Below are positions 34,095 through 37,875 of a stretch of 37,875 nucleotides of DNA, in pieces; position 1 is the first letter of the stretch, and each line of letters starts with the position of its first letter. Both the position numbers and the translations under genes were made by a program. The notes under the pieces were generated by a model. The model was not told the origin of the DNA, made no database searches, and saw nothing but the letters and a program-made list of their open reading frames with translations. The stretch is from DAIOHQ01 sp036744635 (lineage in GTDB: Bacteria > Planctomycetota > Phycisphaerae > Tepidisphaerales > Tepidisphaeraceae). Where the stretch lies: assembly GCA_036744635.1 (NCBI GenBank), contig DAIOHQ010000013.1, forward strand, positions 1 through 37,875, written 5' to 3'.

Positions 34095-35374
34095 AAAGCA
34101 CGACGCTTATCGCTTTGAACGCGGCCACCTGTAGGGTGGGCGTACTCGCCCATCGTTGCCGCACATGGTGGGCGAGTACGCCCACCCTACGATCTCTTCG
34201 TTTAGCCCGCTCGCTTGCGAGCGGCGTGGAACGGCGCAGTTCCACGACGGTCGCACGCGCCCCGCAAGCGGGGCGGCTAAACCGGCCGGCGTTGCGGCGC
34301 TGGCGTGCGATGCTCTGTTTGTCGACGGCGCTAGGCATGGTGCTTACACCATCGCTTTCGCTGCTACCGACGATTTCCTCCGCCCGCGCCGCCGAGAACG
34401 AAGCCGTCCCCCCCCAGGTCGAGGCGGCCGTCGATAAGGCCCTCAAATGGCTCGCCGACTCCCAACAGAAGGATGGCCAGTTTCCCACCAGCATCGGTCC
34501 CAGCACCGCCATCACCTCCCTGTGCGTCATGGCATTCCTCTCCCGCGGACACACGCCCGGCCAGGGGCCTTACGGCGATATGCTCTACAAGTCGATCGAG
34601 TGGGTCGCCGCCCAGCAGAAAGAAACCGGTATGCTCTCGGCGTCGCAGGGGACGATGTACGACCACGGCATCAGCACGGTCATGCTCTGCGAAGTCTACG
34701 GCATGGTCGATGATCCCCACCGCGAGAAGCTTGACAAGGTCATCGCCAAGGCGGTGAAGCTGATCCTCGACGCCCAGAAGGTGAACAAAGCCCCGCCGCA
34801 CGTGGGCGGCTGGCGCTATTCCCCGGCCAGCGGAGATTCCGATATTTCCTGCACCGGCTGGCAACTGATGGCATTGCGCGGCGCGGCCAACTGCGGCGCC
34901 AACGTCCCCAAGGCCGCCATCGACGCCGGCGTCGGATACATTCGCGGCAACGCCGTCCCCGTCGGAGGGGGCGGCGGCTTCGCCTATCAGGGCGCTGCCG
35001 GACCAAACCAGGCCCGTACCGGAACCGGCATCACCGCCCTGGCGCTGCTCGGCCAGCGCGGCGCCGATGGCGCCCTGCCCCCGGAGGCCATCGCCGGCGG
35101 CAAGTTCCTGCTGCTGCATCCGCTGGATAACCGCGCCGCGGAATTTTACTTCTACGCCGTCTACTACTGCGCCCAGGCCGCCAACCAGCTCGGCGGCGAA
35201 TACTGGGACAAATTTTATCCCTCCCTGCGCGACACGCTGCTCGCCTGCCAGCAGGCTAAGGGCGCCTTCGTCGCCGCCAGCAGCGATGCCGGCCACGGCG
35301 AAACCTACACGACCGCGATGGCCACCCTCGCCCTCTGCGTCCCCTACCGCTATCTGCCGCTCTACCAGAAATGA
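34091..35374 (+). CDS. Secreted alpha/alpha-toroid (prenyltransferase-like) protein with repeat-derived N-terminus
   Basis: 427 residues from ATG 34091 (ATGA overlap). After MKSTTLIALNAA come about 50 residues encoded by two palindromic repeats (34131-34190, 34201-34281), then a plausible signal peptide (AMLCLSTALGMVLTPSLSLL...SSARAAE). The mature part from about residue 103 is a toroid of repeats: VDKALKWLADSQQKDGQF, YKSIEWVAAQQKETGML, VGGWRYSPASGDSDISCTGWQLMALRGA and AGVGYIRG, as in prenyltransferase/squalene-cyclase-type proteins without the enzyme's acidic motif. An upstream or downstream start, or loss of secretion, is possible because of the insert. A run of eight C (34408-34415) near the mature start is prone to slippage. 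It is last in the MoxR operon. Confidence 0.83.
   Translation: MKSTTLIALNAATCRVGVLAHRCRTWWASTPTLRSLRLARSLASGVERRSSTTVARAPQAGRLNRPALRRWRAMLCLSTALGMVLTPSLSLLPTISSARAAENEAVPPQVEAAVDKALKWLADSQQKDGQFPTSIGPSTAITSLCVMAFLSRGHTPGQGPYGDMLYKSIEWVAAQQKETGMLSASQGTMYDHGISTVMLCEVYGMVDDPHREKLDKVIAKAVKLILDAQKVNKAPPHVGGWRYSPASGDSDISCTGWQLMALRGAANCGANVPKAAIDAGVGYIRGNAVPVGGGGGFAYQGAAGPNQARTGTGITALALLGQRGADGALPPEAIAGGKFLLLHPLDNRAAEFYFYAVYYCAQAANQLGGEYWDKFYPSLRDTLLACQQAKGAFVAASSDAGHGETYTTAMATLALCVPYRYLPLYQK
34131..34190. repeat. 60-bp palindromic repeat inside a coding region
   Basis: Perfect 22-base inverted arms at 34131-34152 and 34169-34190 (starting GTAGGGTGGGCGTACTC) around a 16-base loop. It is exactly 60 bases long, has no stop in the reading frame, and encodes about 20 residues of the toroid protein's N-terminus. 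Confidence 0.92.
34201..34281. repeat. 81-bp repeat of three hairpins bounded by TTTAGCC/GGCTAAA, inside a coding region
   Basis: Ends TTTAGCC (34201-34207) and GGCTAAA (34275-34281) are inverted. Inside are CGCTCGC-TT-GCGAGCG, TGGAAC/GTTCCA and CCCCGC-AA-GCGGGG hairpins. The first hairpin is the alpha module also seen at 8989-9014 and 35397-35414. The length is a multiple of three and the frame stays open. Confidence 0.88.
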
Positions 35375-35396
35375 TCGCTGCGGTGGAGCGCCGAAC

Positions 35397-35604
35397 CCGC
35401 TCGCTTGCGAGCGGCGTCTTGGTGGGGCGGACATTCCTGTCCGCCATGGCTGGATGAGCGGCAGGTGTACTCAATCCTGGTGGGGCAGACATTCTTGCCA
35501 TGGCTGAATGAGCGGCAGGTGTACTCAATTCTGGTGGGGCGGACATTCCTGTCCGCCATGGCTGGATGAGCGGTGGATGTACACATCCACCCGAATCCAG
35601 CCAT
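35397..35604. repeat. Composite interspersed repeat with three tandem beta modules (gap 35375-35747)
   Basis: Alpha hairpin CCGCTCGCTTGCGAGCGG at 35397-35414, then beta units starting GGTGGGGC at 35421, 35479 and 35533 (periods 58 and 54). The middle unit has lost four bases of the GGCGGACA/TGTCCGCC hairpin. Only the last unit has the closing arm GAATCCAGCCAT (35593-35604) that pairs with ATGGCTGGAT. The rest of this 373-base gap shows no gene; the LemA ribosome site GAGGAG lies near its end. Confidence 0.88.
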
Positions 35605-35747
35605 ATTTCCCAGCCGCCAGAACCGTCACCCACCCCTTATAAACATTCCCACATTTTCGATTTGTCATTTCCCCCCTCCTCTGCGACGATTCCCCATCGC
35701 CCGCACGGCCCGCTTCCCGTCCCTGCCGGCCAAGAGGAGCTTCAATC

Positions 35748-36305
35748 ATGACCCCACTCTGGATCATCCTCGGCATCGTCATTCTGCTGGCGCTGTTCTC
35801 GATTGCCTCCTACAACCGTCTGGTCTCCCTGCGCGAGCAGGTGCGCTCCGCCTGGGCCCAGATCGACGTCATGCTCAAGCGCCGCTACGACCTCATCCCC
35901 AATCTCGTCGAGACCGTCAAAGGCTACGCCGCCCACGAGCGCCAAACTCTCGAAGCCGTCATCGCCGCCCGCAACCAGGCCGTCGCCTCCACCGGCAACC
36001 CCCAGCAGGCCGCCCAGGCCGAAGGCGTCCTCACCGGCGCCCTGCGCCAGCTCTTCGCCGTCGCCGAGGCCTACCCCGACCTCAAGGCCAACCAGAATTT
36101 CCTCCAGCTCCAGCAGGAGCTCTCCAGCACCGAAAACCAGATCTCCAGCCAACGCCAGCAATACAACGCCCTGGTCGCGGCCTACAACACCGCCCTCATG
36201 AGCTTCCCCAACAATCTCATCGCCGGCCCCTTCGGCTTCACCCCCCAACCCTTCTTCGAGCTCCAGGACCCCACCCAACGCGAAGCCCCGGCCGTCAAGT
36301 TCTAA
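35748..36305 (+). CDS. lemA: LemA family membrane protein
   Basis: 185 residues, normal for the family. An AAGAGGAG ribosome site precedes ATG 35748. One N-terminal helix (LWIILGIVILLALFSIA, 4-20) is followed by the LemA core: YNRLVSLREQVRSAWAQIDVMLKRRYDLIPNLVETVKGYAAHERQTLEAV, then YPDLKANQNFLQLQQELSSTENQI and YNALVAAYNTALMSFPNN. It ends in a Phe/Pro-rich tail. LemA proteins are membrane-anchored helical bundles often encoded with a TPM-domain or M48 peptidase gene; neither is adjacent here. Molecular role unknown. It is separated from the MoxR operon by repeats and is probably its own unit. Confidence 0.95.
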   Translation: MTPLWIILGIVILLALFSIASYNRLVSLREQVRSAWAQIDVMLKRRYDLIPNLVETVKGYAAHERQTLEAVIAARNQAVASTGNPQQAAQAEGVLTGALRQLFAVAEAYPDLKANQNFLQLQQELSSTENQISSQRQQYNALVAAYNTALMSFPNNLIAGPFGFTPQPFFELQDPTQREAPAVKF

Positions 36306-36325
36306 CGGACTGTTTCAAGAATCTC

Positions 36326-36359
36326 TCCGGTGGGGCAGACATTCCTGCCTGCCACCGGA
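36326..36359. repeat. Interspersed repeat, short beta-like hairpin
   Basis: TCCGGTGG (36326-36333) and CCACCGGA (36352-36359) flank GGCAGACATTCCTGCCTGCC-like sequence, a variant of the beta module, 21 bases after the LemA stop. Confidence 0.75.
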
Positions 36360-36450
36360 CACTGTGTGATTGCGGCGGGTTAGCCGCGAACATACACCTG
36401 TGACTCCAGGCCTTTCCTGCGCGCGCGAAGACTTGCCGGCGGGCGCACCT

Positions 36451-36491
36451 AAGGGGGACACTCGTGCTTGATAAGGTGTGTTGTCCCCCTT
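36451..36491. repeat. Inverted repeat AAGGGGGACA / TGTCCCCCTT between convergent genes
   Basis: Perfect 10-base arms at 36451-36460 and 36482-36491, with a weaker inner ACAC/GTGT pairing. It lies between the ends of LemA (plus) and the hypothetical gene at 36532 (minus). It could act as a bidirectional terminator, although no T run follows, or be another mobile palindrome. Confidence 0.7.
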
Positions 36492-36531
36492 AAAGGCCCC
36501 AGCGCGCCTAGATATTTTCGCATTGAGTGCG

Positions 36532-37101
36532 TCACTCCTTGGAATCATTGAGATGGATGGGGATACGGAAGTCCGCCTGTGGGGCACTTGAAGGGGTATT
36601 CGTAGTCAGGAAAAAAGAATCATTTCCATCGATATTCTCTTGGGAACCGACAGTCCATCCACCTGACAGCACCCATTCGCGGGTGCGGGCCGGACCGCCT
36701 CCGCTATCCCACCGCAGCTTTGCATTCATCTTCGCCGCATCGAGCCGTGCGGCGCCGGTGGGGAAGGCAAAAGACACGTCCGCTGAAGCCGACCGAAATC
36801 CTCCACCGTGTGGCAACATACTCCCGGCCACCTCCAGGATTCGCTGGACTCCGCTGAGCCAGACGCGGTGGGCGGGTAAGATAAGCTGACCCCGTTGATC
36901 GAACTTCACTTCGCTCTGGAAATAATCGGCATAGAAACCCCCTCTACAGACTGCCCGAATGCCCGCTATTGGCGCATCGTTCTGATCGACAAGGCTGATC
37001 GCAATCGGCGGACATTCGGTCGTCGGGTACGGGATCAACATCAGCATGACGATTCCATACACCGTCAGATAAATGAACCGGGGCCTGCTGCGCTGCGTCA
37101 T
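36532..37101 (-). CDS. Hypothetical membrane-anchored protein
   Basis: 189 residues; ATG at 37099-37101 with AAGGTG upstream. One N-terminal hydrophobic segment (FIYLTVYGIVMLMLIPYP, about 9-26) is an anchor or signal. The segment PIAISLVDQNDAPIAGIRAVCRGG at about 31-54 resembles a carboxypeptidase-regulatory-like (Ig-type) beta domain. The C-terminal part has no motif I recognise. It lies 59 bases downstream of the small membrane protein gene on the same strand, so they may be cotranscribed. Function unknown. Confidence 0.65.
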   Translation of the reverse strand: MTQRSRPRFIYLTVYGIVMLMLIPYPTTECPPIAISLVDQNDAPIAGIRAVCRGGFYADYFQSEVKFDQRGQLILPAHRVWLSGVQRILEVAGSMLPHGGGFRSASADVSFAFPTGAARLDAAKMNAKLRWDSGGGPARTREWVLSGGWTVGSQENIDGNDSFFLTTNTPSSAPQADFRIPIHLNDSKE

Positions 37102-37160
37102 GTACGCACCTTGGTCATACCGCTACCCCGAGAACCTGCAACTGTTCGCGGACATTCTCG

Positions 37161-37523
37161 TCAGCGTCCACTCCCATGGGTCCTCGGCAGCACCCATGCC
37201 AGCACCGCGCCCGCCGCCGGGATAATCGCGCACAGCATCGCGCCGACGAAGAGGACATAGGCCTGAGCTTTCGTCATTCGCGCACGATGATTTCCCAGAT
37301 AGATGCACGCTGGCACAGCGCCGGACACGAACACGCCAAGCGTCACCGGGTCGCCGACGATCAAGCCCAACATTGGTGCATAGGAGTCACCGCTGACCTC
37401 GAATACAAACACCGGCAGGGAAACCAGCAGACCGATCACATTGACCGTCAGGATGATGTAATACCCGATACCCGTCCGCTTCGTCTCCGTCGGCAGCGCG
37501 GCATAATCAAGCGGTCTGGTCAT
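37161..37523 (-). CDS. Small three-helix membrane protein
   Basis: 120 residues. The start chosen is the ATG at 37521-37523 (MTRPLDYAALPTETKRTG); the frame continues open upstream to 37721, but that part is translated from interspersed repeats. Three membrane helices: GYYIILTVNVIGLLVSLPVFVF, VTLGVFVSGAVPACIYLG and YVLFVGAMLCAIIPAAGAVLAWVL. The N-terminus is hydrophilic and there is no signal peptide. I do not recognise the family. It is first in a possible two-gene unit with the hypothetical protein at 36532-37101. No strong ribosome site is visible. Confidence 0.6.
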   Translation of the reverse strand: MTRPLDYAALPTETKRTGIGYYIILTVNVIGLLVSLPVFVFEVSGDSYAPMLGLIVGDPVTLGVFVSGAVPACIYLGNHRARMTKAQAYVLFVGAMLCAIIPAAGAVLAWVLPRTHGSGR

Positions 37524-37565
37524 GGCCCGGCAAGTATACCACCTTGCCGCGGCCGCGCCCTCGCC

Positions 37566-37610
37566 GCGCGCAACTTGCAGATTGCGCGCCCGGCGCGCCG
37601 CCAGCGCAAC
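37566..37610. repeat. 29-bp GC-rich repeat, copy 1, with an overlapping hairpin
   Basis: The 29-base unit at 37582-37610 starts TTGCGCGCCCGGCGCGCC and ends GCGCAAC. It is identical to the copy at 37747-37775 in the same orientation. Its left end also pairs with GCGCGCAA at 37566-37573 (8-base arms, 8-base loop). The 136 bases between the two copies include an ATCTGTG-type short repeat near 37699-37727. Confidence 0.85.
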
Positions 37611-37746
37611 GCCCTGGAGACACAAAATCCCCAAAATAAAAAATTTCTTTCCCCTTCGCCCTTTCGCGCCTTCGCGGTTAACTCCTTCCCAGTTCAGCAT
37701 CTGTGAAAATCTATGCCCCATCTGTGGCCAAACCCTCCCCCAAGTG

Positions 37747-37775
37747 TTGCGCGCCCGGCGCGCCGCCAGCGCAAC
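37747..37775. repeat. 29-bp GC-rich repeat, copy 2
   Basis: Identical to 37582-37610. The ends TTGCGC and GCGCAA are inverted, around a centre containing GGCGCGCC, so each copy can fold by itself. Confidence 0.85.
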
Positions 37776-37865
37776 TCCGCCCCTCTATAGAGAGACCGAT
37801 GTTTCTTTCAAAAGGAGGCCGTTGACCTTCCCCACAAATGGTGGGCGCGCCGGAAGGAGAGCATA

Positions 37866-37875
37866 ATGCTCTTCA
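37866..37875 (+). CDS. Probable start of a gene leaving the right edge
   Basis: ATG 37866 follows AGGAG (37855-37859) with six bases between, a good ribosome site. Only three codons and one base are visible (Met-Leu-Phe), so nothing can be said about the product. A second purine-rich AAAGGAGG lies at 37810-37817 without a well-placed start. Confidence 0.4.

Noticed and set aside
37161..37721. A longer 186-residue version of the small membrane protein
   Set aside because: The extra N-terminal residues are translated from interspersed repeat sequence, including the 29-bp repeat. The ATG at 37523 gives a compact three-helix protein.

Overview
The window looks like a GC-rich chromosomal segment from a planctomycete, most likely the class Phycisphaerae. 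The pointers are: a PEP-CTERM protein whose tail ends in GLLGRRSR; a pseudopilin with the AFTLVELLVVIAI start; a two-module DUF4159-type protein; a MoxR/DUF58/von Willebrand A/coiled-coil/toroid operon; and many short interspersed repeats of the kind seen between and inside planctomycete genes. This is inferred from gene content. There is no rRNA or other phylogenetic marker in the window, and I saw no tRNA, CRISPR array or transposase gene.

Layout. (1) 1-7612: a tightly packed plus-strand cluster for multiheme electron transfer. It holds a partial cytochrome entering from the left edge, a cytochrome c/cytochrome b membrane fusion resembling CbcL of Geobacter in layout, a membrane-anchored cytochrome, an NHL-repeat protein, and a secreted cytochrome with 24 CXXCH motifs. 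(2) 7613-12556: a gap holding a small MITE-like insertion, a PfkB-family sugar kinase, a repeat-filled gap, and on the minus strand a large toroid/DUF4159-type protein. (3) 12557-16915: a GntR-type regulator with a strong promoter and an embedded palindrome, then a PEP-CTERM protein, a pseudopilin and a PhyH-type dioxygenase. (4) 16926-19064 (minus): a RluA-type pseudouridine synthase and a membrane-anchored alpha/beta hydrolase. (5) 19195-21711: a toxin-antitoxin island with one intact HigBA pair and two pairs whose toxins are reduced to N-terminal stubs while the antitoxins remain whole. (6) 21951-35374: a six-gene operon (MoxR ATPase, DUF58, two membrane vWA proteins, a 1465-residue coiled-coil membrane protein, a toroid protein). 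(7) 35375-37875: repeats, a LemA protein, two small minus-strand membrane proteins, and the first codons of a gene leaving the right edge.

Working together. The first cluster reads as a quinone-to-cytochrome-to-envelope electron path, possibly for extracellular electron transfer. The long operon carries the MoxR/DUF58/vWA set linked elsewhere to envelope maturation or stress tolerance. The most unusual signals are in the DNA: arrays of 8-bp repeats at operon junctions, palindromic repeats read in frame as part of a signal-peptide region, a nine-copy decamer CAGGGGGGGC inside genes, a MITE sitting in the centre of a palindrome, and three toxin ORFs that appear to be leaderless.
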